Shown here piece by piece: positions 30,026 to 39,175 of a DNA stretch of 64,000 nt. The notes beneath the pieces were generated by a model. The model worked only from the letters and a program-made list of their open reading frames with translations. It was not told the origin of the DNA and did not search any database. Numbering within the stretch: position 1 is the first letter of the stretch; each line of letters starts with the position of its first letter. This stretch comes from Bacillota bacterium (GTDB taxonomy: Bacteria; Bacillota; Clostridia; Christensenellales; UBA1242): positions 62,001-126,000 of the forward strand of contig WRBV01000003.1 of the NCBI GenBank assembly GCA_009784375.1, read 5' to 3'. The translations under genes and the position numbers were made by a program.

Positions 30026-30823
30026 ATGGGGTTTACAGTTTTTGGTCTTGAAATAAGATGGTATGGAATCATTATTGCCGCGGCAATATTGGTTGCATTT
30101 TTTATTGTCATGCAATTATACAAAAAGAAAAATTACAAGGAAGATGTTGTTTATCACTTGGTTTTGTTAATTGTTCCAATAGCAATCATAGGTGCGCGTA
30201 TATTCTATGTGGTGTTTAGCCCAGTCCCAGTATCATTGTTTTCAATTCGAGACGGTGGACTTGCAATTTATGGTGGAGTTCTTGCCGCAATTTTGGTTGT
30301 TTTTATCTACGCACGAATTCGAAAGATTGGATTTTTTACATTGTCTGATGCAATTGTAATTGGTCTTATACTTGCACAATCTATCGGTAGGTGGGGTAAT
30401 TTTTTAAATCAAGAGGCATTTGGTGTCGAGGTCGGATTTCATTTTTTTCCAATTACGGTACGCATAGGTGACGCATATCATCTTGCAACTTTCTTTTATG
30501 AGAGCTTTTTAAATCTTATCGGCTTTGTTCTGTTGCTGCAGATTTTCCGTAAACAAAAGAAATTTGGAACGACTACGGCATGGTATTTTATTTTTTATGG
30601 AATTGTACGTGCTGCAATTGAACCGTTGCGTACCGATTCTTTGACTATCTGGGGGGCAAGTGATTTCGTATTAAACAGGGTCAGTTTTATACTAAGCTTG
30701 ATTTTAATCGTAGTTGGTGTTATAATACTGGTATTGAATCACAAGAACAAGATTAATCAAAACAACGCAAATATCATTCAAAAACCAAAAGAAGAGGAGA
30801 CGAAGGATGCAAAACACGAATAA
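30026..30823 (+). CDS. lgt: Prolipoprotein diacylglyceryl transferase
   Basis: IRWYGIIIAAAILVAFFI; DGGLAIYGGVLAAILVVFIYAR; AQSIGRWGNFLNQEAFG. Confidence 0.93.
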   Translation: MGFTVFGLEIRWYGIIIAAAILVAFFIVMQLYKKKNYKEDVVYHLVLLIVPIAIIGARIFYVVFSPVPVSLFSIRDGGLAIYGGVLAAILVVFIYARIRKIGFFTLSDAIVIGLILAQSIGRWGNFLNQEAFGVEVGFHFFPITVRIGDAYHLATFFYESFLNLIGFVLLLQIFRKQKKFGTTTAWYFIFYGIVRAAIEPLRTDSLTIWGASDFVLNRVSFILSLILIVVGVIILVLNHKNKINQNNANIIQKPKEEETKDAKHE

Positions 30824-31235
30824 CTATTCATCACAAATGGATTACTTTATTCGTAGATTTGACGAAGACTTTTCAACCATGGTGAAAACCAAGCCCGAGA
30901 GCAAGGTTATTCAAATGAAACATGTTCCGCTTTCTGAAGTTCTGCAAAGACGTATAAATCGAATTCGTGAGTTCACAGATCAGGCGTCGAAAGAGAGATA
31001 TCTTGCAAAAAATGATTCCGAAGTTATTCTTGCAAACCTTATAATGCAAATTCTTTGCGAGACTGAAAAAGAATTTGGTGCATACGAGGGTGATTTCTTT
31101 GATACACTTGCGACTACTAACAAGGAAACTGTGCTTGATGAAGTTCTGGTCGGTTTTGAATTTTATGACAATAATCCATATAGAGAGGAAGCCGAGAGGA
31201 ATCTAGAGAAGATTAAACGAAAAAGAAACAGATAA
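30807..31235 (+). CDS. Hypothetical protein
   Basis: Overlaps lgt end; SD gaggaga; MQNTNNYSSQMDYFIRRFDEDFSTM... Confidence 0.6.
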   Translation: MQNTNNYSSQMDYFIRRFDEDFSTMVKTKPESKVIQMKHVPLSEVLQRRINRIREFTDQASKERYLAKNDSEVILANLIMQILCETEKEFGAYEGDFFDTLATTNKETVLDEVLVGFEFYDNNPYREEAERNLEKIKRKRNR

Positions 31236-31300
31236 TATTAGGGTATCTTTTGGGTTAACAAAATCTATCCGCAATAAATAATTTGTGATATTATATAAAC

Positions 31301-32455
31301 ATGAAGAAATTAATTATTGCACGTTATGGCGAAATACACCTCAAGGGTGGTAATCGCGAGTTTTTTTTAAATCGTTTATTGAAAAATTTGCGACAAAGAC
31401 TTGGTAAAGGAATAAAGGTCGAGCATTTCAACACAAGGATAGAAATAAGTAATTACGATGGATACGACGAACAAGAAATCTTGCAAAAAGTAAGAGATAC
31501 GTTTGGAGTTTTTAGCACAAATATCGTCGATGTGATTGAATCCACAAAGGATGCAATTTTTGAATGTATTGCAAAGATAAAGGTAAATGAAAGTTTCAAA
31601 GTGAATGTAAATCGTGCCGATAAAAAATTTGAAATTAAAAGCCCAGAATTCGCGGCAATGTGTGGTGGGATAATTTTGGACAATAATAAAGACGCGGTTG
31701 TTGATGTTCAAAATCCGTCTGTAACCATAAATGTTGATATCCGTATTGGTGGGCGAGCTTATGTTTATGTGGATGATACCAATGACAATTCAAAAGGTGC
31801 AGGAGGTCTTCCAGTTGGTGTAAGCGGACGGGCACTAGTTTTACTTAGCGGAGGCATAGATAGCCCTGTGGCGGCTTGTTTGGCGGCAAAACGTGGGTTG
31901 ACGGTTGACTTTATACACTTTGCGACTCCGCCGTATACAAATGATCTTGCTTTGAAAAAAATTGAAAAATTAAAAGGCATACTTGAAGGTCATGTTGGAA
32001 AAACACATCTTTTTGTTGTTCCGTTCACAGAAATTTCCCGCGAAATTCAAAAGAAATGTGATGACGAATATATGATAACAATCATGCGAAGATTTATGGT
32101 ACGCATTGCCGAGCGGGTCGGTCTTCAGTTATCAAAAAGCGACTGTATTATAACGGGTGAAAACCTTGCTCAGGTCGCTTCACAGACTATTCAAGGTATT
32201 GCAAGTAATAATTTTTGTGCGACACAACTACCTATTTTGCGACCATTAATAACATTTGACAAGTCTGAGATTATTACTATGGCAAAACGTATAGGAACAT
32301 ATAACACAAGTATTGAACCGCATATGGATTGCTGTACGGTATTTGTGCCAAATCGTCCATCTATCAAGCCAGATATTTCAAAGGTAGAAGAGCAAGAGAA
32401 AAGGCTAGATATAGAGCGACTTGTTGAAGAATCTGTTAAAGGCATTACTTGTTAA
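31301..32455 (+). CDS. thiI: tRNA 4-thiouridine synthase
   Basis: ARYGEIHLKGGNREFFLNRLLKNL (THUMP); VLLSGGIDSPVAACLAAKRGLTVDFIHFATPPYT (PP-loop); GENLAQVASQT. Confidence 0.93.
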   Translation: MKKLIIARYGEIHLKGGNREFFLNRLLKNLRQRLGKGIKVEHFNTRIEISNYDGYDEQEILQKVRDTFGVFSTNIVDVIESTKDAIFECIAKIKVNESFKVNVNRADKKFEIKSPEFAAMCGGIILDNNKDAVVDVQNPSVTINVDIRIGGRAYVYVDDTNDNSKGAGGLPVGVSGRALVLLSGGIDSPVAACLAAKRGLTVDFIHFATPPYTNDLALKKIEKLKGILEGHVGKTHLFVVPFTEISREIQKKCDDEYMITIMRRFMVRIAERVGLQLSKSDCIITGENLAQVASQTIQGIASNNFCATQLPILRPLITFDKSEIITMAKRIGTYNTSIEPHMDCCTVFVPNRPSIKPDISKVEEQEKRLDIERLVEESVKGITC

Positions 32456-32473
32456 TCATTCATATATATCCAT

Positions 32474-33226
32474 ATGGATAAAGATACAATTTTTCTGGTA
32501 AAGACGGTTTACAACGCATCGCTCATGATTACCGATGATTTTTTCATTGCATGCAAGGATGAGCATGGTGATCTGGTTACAAATTTCGACTTGGAAATCG
32601 AAAGATATTTAATAGACAAGATAAACGAAAGTTATCCAACATTTGACATTATATCCGAAGAATTTAATCCAATGAACGAGCTAACAAAAAACTGTTTTGT
32701 TATTGACCCAGTTGATGGAACGATAAATTTCGCACATGGCTTGCCACTCTGGGGTATTCAAGTTGCAATGATAAAAAATGGTAAACCAGTCGTTGCCATT
32801 ATTTATTTGCCAAAACTTGGTGAGCTTTTTTATGCAAATGAAACTGGGGCATACATTATTGAACGTCCGACTGGGTGCGAAGATGAGATTTTAACAAAGT
32901 CGAAGAAGATATCTGTAAGTAAAACAGAGTCTAATCGTGCATTGTATCTAGTTGAAGGTGGTGACAAATTTCCAGCTCTTGGACGAATGAACAAGGATGT
33001 AAGCCGCCATTGGAGATATTACTGTTGTACTGCGGTAAATCATGCGTGGACGGCGTGTGGACGCCTTGGTGGGGCAATTTTACGAAAAGACAATGTTTGG
33101 GATTATCTTCCAGGACAATATTTAACCAAGCAAGCAGGTGGTGTGGTGATTAATAAGAAAGGTGCACACGTTGTGGCGAATTCAAAAGAAATGGCGAAGC
33201 TATTAGTGAAGAAGGGTAAGCTCTAG
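32474..33226 (+). CDS. Inositol monophosphatase family protein
   Basis: DLVTNFDLEIERYL; DIISEEF; FVIDPVDGTINFAHGLPLWGIQVAMI. Confidence 0.9.
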   Translation: MDKDTIFLVKTVYNASLMITDDFFIACKDEHGDLVTNFDLEIERYLIDKINESYPTFDIISEEFNPMNELTKNCFVIDPVDGTINFAHGLPLWGIQVAMIKNGKPVVAIIYLPKLGELFYANETGAYIIERPTGCEDEILTKSKKISVSKTESNRALYLVEGGDKFPALGRMNKDVSRHWRYYCCTAVNHAWTACGRLGGAILRKDNVWDYLPGQYLTKQAGGVVINKKGAHVVANSKEMAKLLVKKGKL

Positions 33227-33279
33227 TTGGTTTGGCACCTTTCTTGGACATTAAGGATAATTTACTAATTAAAAAAAGG

Positions 33280-33310
33280 TAAGCGTTAACTTACCTTTCT
33301 TTTTCAAGTC
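33280..33310. terminator. Bidirectional terminator between convergent genes
   Basis: aaaaaAAAGGTAAG-cgttaa-CTTACCTTTcttttt. Confidence 0.65.
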
Positions 33311-33635
33311 TTTTAATTAATTCTTCTAATCGAAGAATAGTTGAATAGGGAATTATTTTTTGATAGTAAAATCTTCGAAGCATACGGAGGCTGTCGATTA
33401 CTTTGTTTAAATCATCTTTTGTGATTTCTACTTTGTCTGGACTGGCTTGTTTAACAGAACTTTCAAGACAGTATGCCATATAATCGGCTGCCATTTGTTC
33501 GGCTTCTTTACTGTCGTTAAAATCCTGTTTATTATGTTTTGTTGTATGTAGTTGTGCTTCTATATCATCGTGAAAATCGCGCCTGCTATCTGTGCCTTTT
33601 TTATGTGTTGTGTTGCTGAAATTTCGTAAACTCAT
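33291..33635 (-). CDS. Hypothetical protein
   Basis: MSLRNFSNTTHKKGTDSRRDFHDDIEAQLH...RLEELIKRLEKER; no family recognised. Confidence 0.55.
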   Translation of the reverse strand: MSLRNFSNTTHKKGTDSRRDFHDDIEAQLHTTKHNKQDFNDSKEAEQMAADYMAYCLESSVKQASPDKVEITKDDLNKVIDSLRMLRRFYYQKIIPYSTILRLEELIKRLEKER

Positions 33636-33703
33636 GATGACAATATCTATGAATAATTCGTGTATTTTGATACATGCTAGAAATATAATAAGGAGAATTA
33701 CAA

Positions 33704-34279
33704 ATGGCAGAAGTTAAAAAAACAACAAGCACAGCAACAAGAGCAAAGGTAGTAAGCCCAGCAAACAGACCAACTACAAAAACTACTAGCAATGTTAAGA
33801 GTACAAGTACGGCTTCTAAAACCGTTGCAAAAAAACCTGTAGCCAAGGCATCAACTGCAACAAAATCTACAGTAAAAAAAGTTGAAGATAGCGCGAAAAA
33901 AGTTGCAAAAAAAACAACCACGACAACCAAGAAGACGGTAAAGAAGGCTGAGGGTGTTGCGACCAGAACTGCCAAGAACGTGGGTGCTGGTGCAAAGAGG
34001 GCTTATAAGGCTGTGGAAGAGGTGACGCTTGATATCGTTGACAAAGTTGGTGAAGAAACAAAAGAAATGCGTGGAGCGGTCTGCAGGTGTACAGAAGGAA
34101 AACTTATAAAAAAAGATGCGGCAAGAAAAGCGGCTTGTGGGGTTCGTAAGATGTGTAATGAAAAGAATATATCCAGAGGCGAGATGATGATAGAAAAATT
34201 AAACATAGTCAATGATGATGTAAACAGCACCTTGGACCTGTGTGCAAGGACTATAATGGGTTTTGGTAATAGAGATTAA
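33704..34279 (+). CDS. Histone H1-like Lys/Ala/Thr-rich protein with C-terminal domain
   Basis: MAEVKKTTSTATRAKVVSPANRPTTKTTSNVKSTSTASKTVAKKPVAKASTATKSTVKKVEDSAKKVAKKTTTTTKKTVKKAE...; SD aaggaga. Confidence 0.7.
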   Translation: MAEVKKTTSTATRAKVVSPANRPTTKTTSNVKSTSTASKTVAKKPVAKASTATKSTVKKVEDSAKKVAKKTTTTTKKTVKKAEGVATRTAKNVGAGAKRAYKAVEEVTLDIVDKVGEETKEMRGAVCRCTEGKLIKKDAARKAACGVRKMCNEKNISRGEMMIEKLNIVNDDVNSTLDLCARTIMGFGNRD

Positions 34280-34320
34280 AATACATTTGTTCATACAGCG
34301 CGATGTGTTACAATGGTTAC

Positions 34321-34806
34321 ATGGTAAGAGTATTAATAGGAAAAGTTCTTAAACCGCGTGGACTTCGTGGCGAATTAAAAGTACAGATTTTGACGAACAA
34401 GCAAGAAACATTTCTTGGGATTAAAAGTATATACATAGACAAAAAAGAAGTTAAAGTTATATCCTCGTCTTTATATGGTGGATTCGCATATCTTTTTTTG
34501 GACGGTATAAAAACTTTTGAGAATGCCGATGAATTACGTGACCGAAAGATTTGGATTAATAAAGAAGACTTTAAGCTTGAAGAAGATGAAGTTCTTGTAA
34601 GCGATATAATCGGTTTTGATGTGATCGAGGAAGATGGTACCTATCTTGGTCAATTAGAGGCTGTTGAAAACTATGGTGCGGGTGATATATTGATTGCAGG
34701 TGAACATTCAATACTCAATGACGATGACTTTGTAAAAGAAACAAATATAAAAGACAGAAGAATTATTGTATATACACATGCTTTGACCGCGGAGGAAGTT
34801 CAATGA
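34321..34806 (+). CDS. rimM: Ribosome maturation factor RimM
   Basis: MVRVLIGKVLKPRGLRGELKVQILTNKQETF...; precedes trmD; leaderless promoter TACAAT-6 nt-ATG. Confidence 0.9.
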   Translation: MVRVLIGKVLKPRGLRGELKVQILTNKQETFLGIKSIYIDKKEVKVISSSLYGGFAYLFLDGIKTFENADELRDRKIWINKEDFKLEEDEVLVSDIIGFDVIEEDGTYLGQLEAVENYGAGDILIAGEHSILNDDDFVKETNIKDRRIIVYTHALTAEEVQ

Positions 34807-35474
34807 AGATTACGATTCTTACATTATTTCCGCAAATGTTCTCGGGTATTGAACACAGTATTATCAAACGTGCGCGTGAAAATGGTAAGGTAGAAATTAG
34901 CTTGGTCGATTTTCGCGAATATACCAAAGACAAACACAAAAAAGTAGACGACATTCCATACGGTGGCGGAAATGGTATGGTTATAATGGCAGAACCAATT
35001 GTCGAATGTATCGAGGCAATTGACCCAAAGCATCAGGCTCACAGAATTTTCTTGACACCTGCGGCACCAACTTTGACGCAAAAACGTGTTACCCAATTGT
35101 CACAAAAAAAGAATTTGCTTATTCTGTGTGGGCATTACGAAGGCGTTGACCAGCGTGCAATTGACCTTTGTTTTGACGAAACTATAAGCATAGGCGAATA
35201 TGTATTAACAGGCGGTGAAATCGCCGCAATGGTGCTTGTAGACGCGGTAGCACGATATGTTGATGGAGTAATTACTAAGGGGAGTCTTGATAACGAGAGT
35301 CATACTAACGGAATGCTTGAACATCCACAATATACAAGACCAAGGGAATACCGCGGAATGCAAGTGCCTGAGGTTTTGTTGAATGGTAACCATAAAGAAA
35401 TAGAAAAGTGGAAGACCGAGCAAAGCGAAAAAATAACAAATTTCGTCAAATTAATTGAAAAAGAAAAATCTTGA
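34803..35474 (+). CDS. trmD: tRNA (guanine37-N1)-methyltransferase
   Basis: MKITILTLFPQMFSGIEHSIIKRARENGKVEI; DDIPYGGGNGMVI; LILCGHYEGVDQRAIDL; SIGEYVLTGGEIAAMVLVDAVARY. Confidence 0.96.
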   Translation: MKITILTLFPQMFSGIEHSIIKRARENGKVEISLVDFREYTKDKHKKVDDIPYGGGNGMVIMAEPIVECIEAIDPKHQAHRIFLTPAAPTLTQKRVTQLSQKKNLLILCGHYEGVDQRAIDLCFDETISIGEYVLTGGEIAAMVLVDAVARYVDGVITKGSLDNESHTNGMLEHPQYTRPREYRGMQVPEVLLNGNHKEIEKWKTEQSEKITNFVKLIEKEKS

Positions 35475-35490
35475 TTGACAAGATTTTTTT
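35466..35490 (+). terminator. trmD terminator overlapping the next promoter
   Basis: AAATCTTG-attga-CAAGATTTTTTT; contains TTGACA at 35475-35480. Confidence 0.7.
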
Positions 35491-35503
35491 AATATAATAA
35501 AAT
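35475..35503 (+). promoter_or_regulatory. Candidate promoter of the alkaline phosphatase gene
   Basis: TTGACA (35475-35480), 17-nt spacer, TAAAAT (35498-35503); followed by a ~175-nt leader. Confidence 0.6.
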
Positions 35504-35506
35504 ATT

Positions 35507-35659
35507 ACATCACTTGTAGAGCCTGATGTGCAGAAACAAGTCTAATTATATAAATACACAAATTTAAATATACACAAACACGACTCTGGGTTTTATCTGG
35601 TGTTGTGTTAATTAATTTAAAGTTTTTTCGCATACGTGTCGTAGACATACGTTTTTGCG
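35507..35659 (+). promoter_or_regulatory. Structured 5' leader of the alkaline phosphatase gene
   Basis: Overlapping pairings ACATC(A)/(T)GATGT and ACTTGT/ACAAGT (order a-b-a'-b') at 35507-35541, a CACAAaCAC/GTGTTGTG stem, and CGCA..ACGTGTC-gta-GACatACGT..TGCG at 35629-35659. Confidence 0.4.
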
Positions 35660-35683
35660 ATATAGCATAGGAGCAAATGATTT

Positions 35684-38215
35684 ATGAAATTTTTAAAAGG
35701 TCTTTTAACAAAGGCGAATATAGTGATTGCATCGATTCTTGTTGTCGCTGTGGTTGCACCAGTGGCAACCGCCTTTGCAATCAGAAATGGTGGGCAAAGC
35801 CGACCAAATATTATACTTATGGTACCAGATGGTATGAGCCTTGCTGCAACCACACTTGCAAGATATATGCAGCCAGACAATCCAAATGCCCCAGAAGCAG
35901 AATGGACGTTTACAGGCGAGCGCAGACTTGCAATAGATGAACATGTTCAAGGATTGATGAGAACGGCATGGGCTGGTGGTCCTATTACTGATTCGGCACC
36001 TGCTGCTACCGCTATGGCTACTGGACATCACAGTAATAACCTTCGGATTGGTCTTGACCGTAACGATGACCCAAGAGCAACGGTTATGCAAGCGGCACGA
36101 TCAGTTGGAATGTCGACTGGACTTGTTATGAATAGTGAATTCATGCACGCAACGCCTGCTGCATTTATGTCGCACGAGGTTGCACGATTTAACTATGACA
36201 ACCTTGCAAGACAAATGCTTGCAAACCGACCAAATGTTGTTTTGGGTACAGGTTCGGCACAAGCACGTTCATTTAACGTATACCAAAGAGGATACCCAGA
36301 AACAGTAAGTCTGAACGTTTCTGGTGCATACCCACATGTACTTGTACCAGTCAGAGTCGCAGACATAACACGTGCAGATGCGTCTGGTAACGTTATTGGA
36401 ACGCCTGGGACTGTACCGCATTTCCAAATTCGCGATAACGGTGGATACAGACGAATTTTTGATACAAGAACACAATATACCTATAATGCTTTCGAAGCAG
36501 GAAATTCAATCGGACATCTTGACAGACATGGCGTAGCATTTCCTTCGACTTTACTATCCCAAGCACAGCAACAACACGCACTACGACCAGAAGTTCCATT
36601 GTCAGTTTTCTTACAACAATTTGGTATCAACCAATACGGTTTTGCTGCATGGGGACCAAGGATTGTTGACCCAGAAGGTTACACAGTAGATTCAAGCAGA
36701 AGACGGATAGTTGAAAGAAACAACTGGAGACAACAAGTTGTGTCCGAGGGTTATCAAGTTGTGACCACGCGTGCACAAATGAACAGACTTCTTCGTCCAA
36801 CTTCATCAAACGCGGCTGACCTTCGTGTATGGGGTGATTTTAACGGCGGTCTTACAATGCTTGGTGAAAATTACCGTTATCTTTCATTTGATATAGACAG
36901 ACGCTTCAGACCAGACCTTGACGAGCCATCACTTGCAGAGATGACAAGAACTGCAATCGACCTTTTAAGTTCAAACCGTAACGGGTTTATGTTGGTGGTC
37001 GAGGGAAGTAAAATTGACTGGGCGGCACACGTACATGACGCTGTTGCACTTACAAGTGATATCCTTGCATTTGACCGTGCATTCCAAGTAGCCCAAGACT
37101 TCGCACGAAGATGTGGTAATACAATTGTTATCGTTGCATCTGACCATGCTACAGGTGGACTTACAATAGGTTCAAGTGATCTTTCATTTGACGTTCCAGG
37201 ACAAGAAAACACAGGACCATGGACATTTGACGAGGCTCCATGGGAAATGCTTGCACCTCTTCGTAATGCGGTAATGGGTAATGGACGTAGTGCCGAGGCA
37301 GCACTCCAATTATTCGTAATGGGACGTGAGAGAGTAATTCACAGGCAACAAGCAGGTGGACTTATTGATTGGGCGGCAAACCATAACGAGGTTTTGGCGG
37401 CTTATGGCATTAATTATGACTTCTGGGATTACTATGGTGCAAAAACAAATGCCGAGCTTAATGCCATTGCAACATATCTTCTTGAAGAACACAGAACAAC
37501 TCCAGTACATGTAAGAAGTGTTCACAACCTTATCCAAGAATTCAGAATGGCAAACCCAAGTAGCGGTGTAAACCGAGAAATTGGACAAGGGCATCTTGTA
37601 GGAAATGGTATGCAATTCCTTTCAAGTGCCCAATTACAAAATGCACAGCGTATGCTTGCTGGGATTATGAACCAAATGAGCTTTATTACTTTCTCTACAA
37701 ACTGGCACCATGGTGATGATGTTCCTTTCTATATGTATGCACCACGTGGCATGTCACACACAGACCTTCTTGGAAGACGTGGTAACCACATCAATAACAC
37801 AGACATTGCACGCATGATTGCAAGTGCTCTTGAAGTTTGTCTTGATGCACTTACCGACCGTTTATTTGTTGAAATTTACAACGATGGTAAATCAGTAATT
37901 GATGATATCGAAGTAACACTTGAATCAGCAAGATTCCAACGTAACTTTACGCGTGAAGGATTTTCAGACCAAAATAACGGTTCAAGTTGGGTTGATGTTG
38001 TGTTCACTATTACAAGGGGTAACAGAGTGGTAACAGTAACTGCTGGAACAAACTATTTTGTAATCGATGGAAGAAGGACAACATTAACGGATGGTGTAAT
38101 TGTCTATCTTATAAGTCAACCTCAATTTACCCAGACAACAGCATGGAGCATCACAGGCGCAAACCGAGATACAGGAAGGCTTTTTGTCCCAAGGCAATTG
38201 ATTAACGCATTATAA
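35684..38215 (+). CDS. Alkaline phosphatase (PhoA superfamily), large, signal-anchored, with C-terminal extra domain
   Basis: NIILMVPDGMSLAATTLARY; ITDSAPAATAMATGHHSNN (Ser nucleophile); VEGSKIDWAAHVHD; VASDHATGGLTIG; C-terminus resembles a copper amine oxidase N-like repeat (IDGRRTTLTDGVIVY...TGRLFVPRQLINAL). Confidence 0.87.
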   Translation: MKFLKGLLTKANIVIASILVVAVVAPVATAFAIRNGGQSRPNIILMVPDGMSLAATTLARYMQPDNPNAPEAEWTFTGERRLAIDEHVQGLMRTAWAGGPITDSAPAATAMATGHHSNNLRIGLDRNDDPRATVMQAARSVGMSTGLVMNSEFMHATPAAFMSHEVARFNYDNLARQMLANRPNVVLGTGSAQARSFNVYQRGYPETVSLNVSGAYPHVLVPVRVADITRADASGNVIGTPGTVPHFQIRDNGGYRRIFDTRTQYTYNAFEAGNSIGHLDRHGVAFPSTLLSQAQQQHALRPEVPLSVFLQQFGINQYGFAAWGPRIVDPEGYTVDSSRRRIVERNNWRQQVVSEGYQVVTTRAQMNRLLRPTSSNAADLRVWGDFNGGLTMLGENYRYLSFDIDRRFRPDLDEPSLAEMTRTAIDLLSSNRNGFMLVVEGSKIDWAAHVHDAVALTSDILAFDRAFQVAQDFARRCGNTIVIVASDHATGGLTIGSSDLSFDVPGQENTGPWTFDEAPWEMLAPLRNAVMGNGRSAEAALQLFVMGRERVIHRQQAGGLIDWAANHNEVLAAYGINYDFWDYYGAKTNAELNAIATYLLEEHRTTPVHVRSVHNLIQEFRMANPSSGVNREIGQGHLVGNGMQFLSSAQLQNAQRMLAGIMNQMSFITFSTNWHHGDDVPFYMYAPRGMSHTDLLGRRGNHINNTDIARMIASALEVCLDALTDRLFVEIYNDGKSVIDDIEVTLESARFQRNFTREGFSDQNNGSSWVDVVFTITRGNRVVTVTAGTNYFVIDGRRTTLTDGVIVYLISQPQFTQTTAWSITGANRDTGRLFVPRQLINAL

Positions 38216-38303
38216 AATTATGTAGAAATAACCCTGGTGCGAACGTTTATGACGAAATCAATTACGTACTGGGTGCGGGGTATCCCGCGGGAGGAAATAA
38301 ATA

Positions 38304-39047
38304 ATGTTATTTTTAAAGAAAAATCTTTTGAAAATTTTCTTGACTACTATTACTTTGGCTGGTTCCGCTATGTTTATTGTTTTACTTGCAAATTTCAATG
38401 CAGATAACTATGGCATTCTTCGTAATCAGGCACTTGGTGTCGAGGCAGGCAGCGACCGTTATAATGCATTGGGCTTTTTGTTCTTGTATATTTCATCATT
38501 TATATTTTTTACAACAGCAACAGTTGTTATATTCTTGTCAATATTCGACGTTACCAAACATTTGAACAAGTTCGTAATGTGTGTTTGCGGTATAGTTTGT
38601 TTAACATTGATGTTGTGTTCGGCATTGATACCACTTCAAAGTGATTCATATGCTCTAATGCGTGAAATCCGAAATGGAGAACGTAATCACCATATGTTAA
38701 TCTATGTTCAAGCAGAAGTTATTACAAGAAGTGGTGAAAGTGATCTTGCAATCTTTGCTGGAACCCCGATGGACGATTGGCATATGACTGCCGAATCACT
38801 TGCAGATCTTGCAGGTATGAGCCAAGCCGACTTGGAAGCTCTTATAGAAGCCCTTGATGAGTTAAAGGAAATTATCAATGAACAAACCGACATCGCAATA
38901 TCCGAGGCACAGGACCGTGCTGCATACGAATACCTTCAAAATACAATAATTCGTGTAACATCGTTATTGTTATATGGAAGTATTCCTCTGTTTACTGGAC
39001 TTGCACTTATAGTTAAGGGTCGAGTTAAAGAAAGTGAAAATGTTTAA
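38304..39047 (+). CDS. Hypothetical membrane protein
   Basis: TM helices at both ends, soluble middle (MTAESLADLAGMSQADLEALIEALDELKEIINEQTD); SD gggagg. Confidence 0.65.
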   Translation: MLFLKKNLLKIFLTTITLAGSAMFIVLLANFNADNYGILRNQALGVEAGSDRYNALGFLFLYISSFIFFTTATVVIFLSIFDVTKHLNKFVMCVCGIVCLTLMLCSALIPLQSDSYALMREIRNGERNHHMLIYVQAEVITRSGESDLAIFAGTPMDDWHMTAESLADLAGMSQADLEALIEALDELKEIINEQTDIAISEAQDRAAYEYLQNTIIRVTSLLLYGSIPLFTGLALIVKGRVKESENV

Positions 39048-39073
39048 CTTATAGTAAGAGCCGTCTTCTACGG

Positions 39074-39134
39074 TTTCTTGGACATTAAGGTTAACTGTTC
39101 CTGTCAAAATCGCAAGTGATTTTTCCTAGGTCAT
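39074..39134 (+). repeat. Hairpin repeat (family R3), copy 1
   Basis: TTTCTTGGACATTAAGGttaactgttcctgtcAAAATCgcaagtGATTTTTCctAGGTCAT. Confidence 0.4.
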
Positions 39135-39160
39135 AAAAAAGCACCTATCGGTGCTTTTTT
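39135..39160. terminator. Bidirectional terminator between convergent genes
   Basis: AAAAAAGCACC-tatc-GGTGCTTTTTT. Confidence 0.8.
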
Positions 39161-39175
39161 AAAATTAGTCATTTG

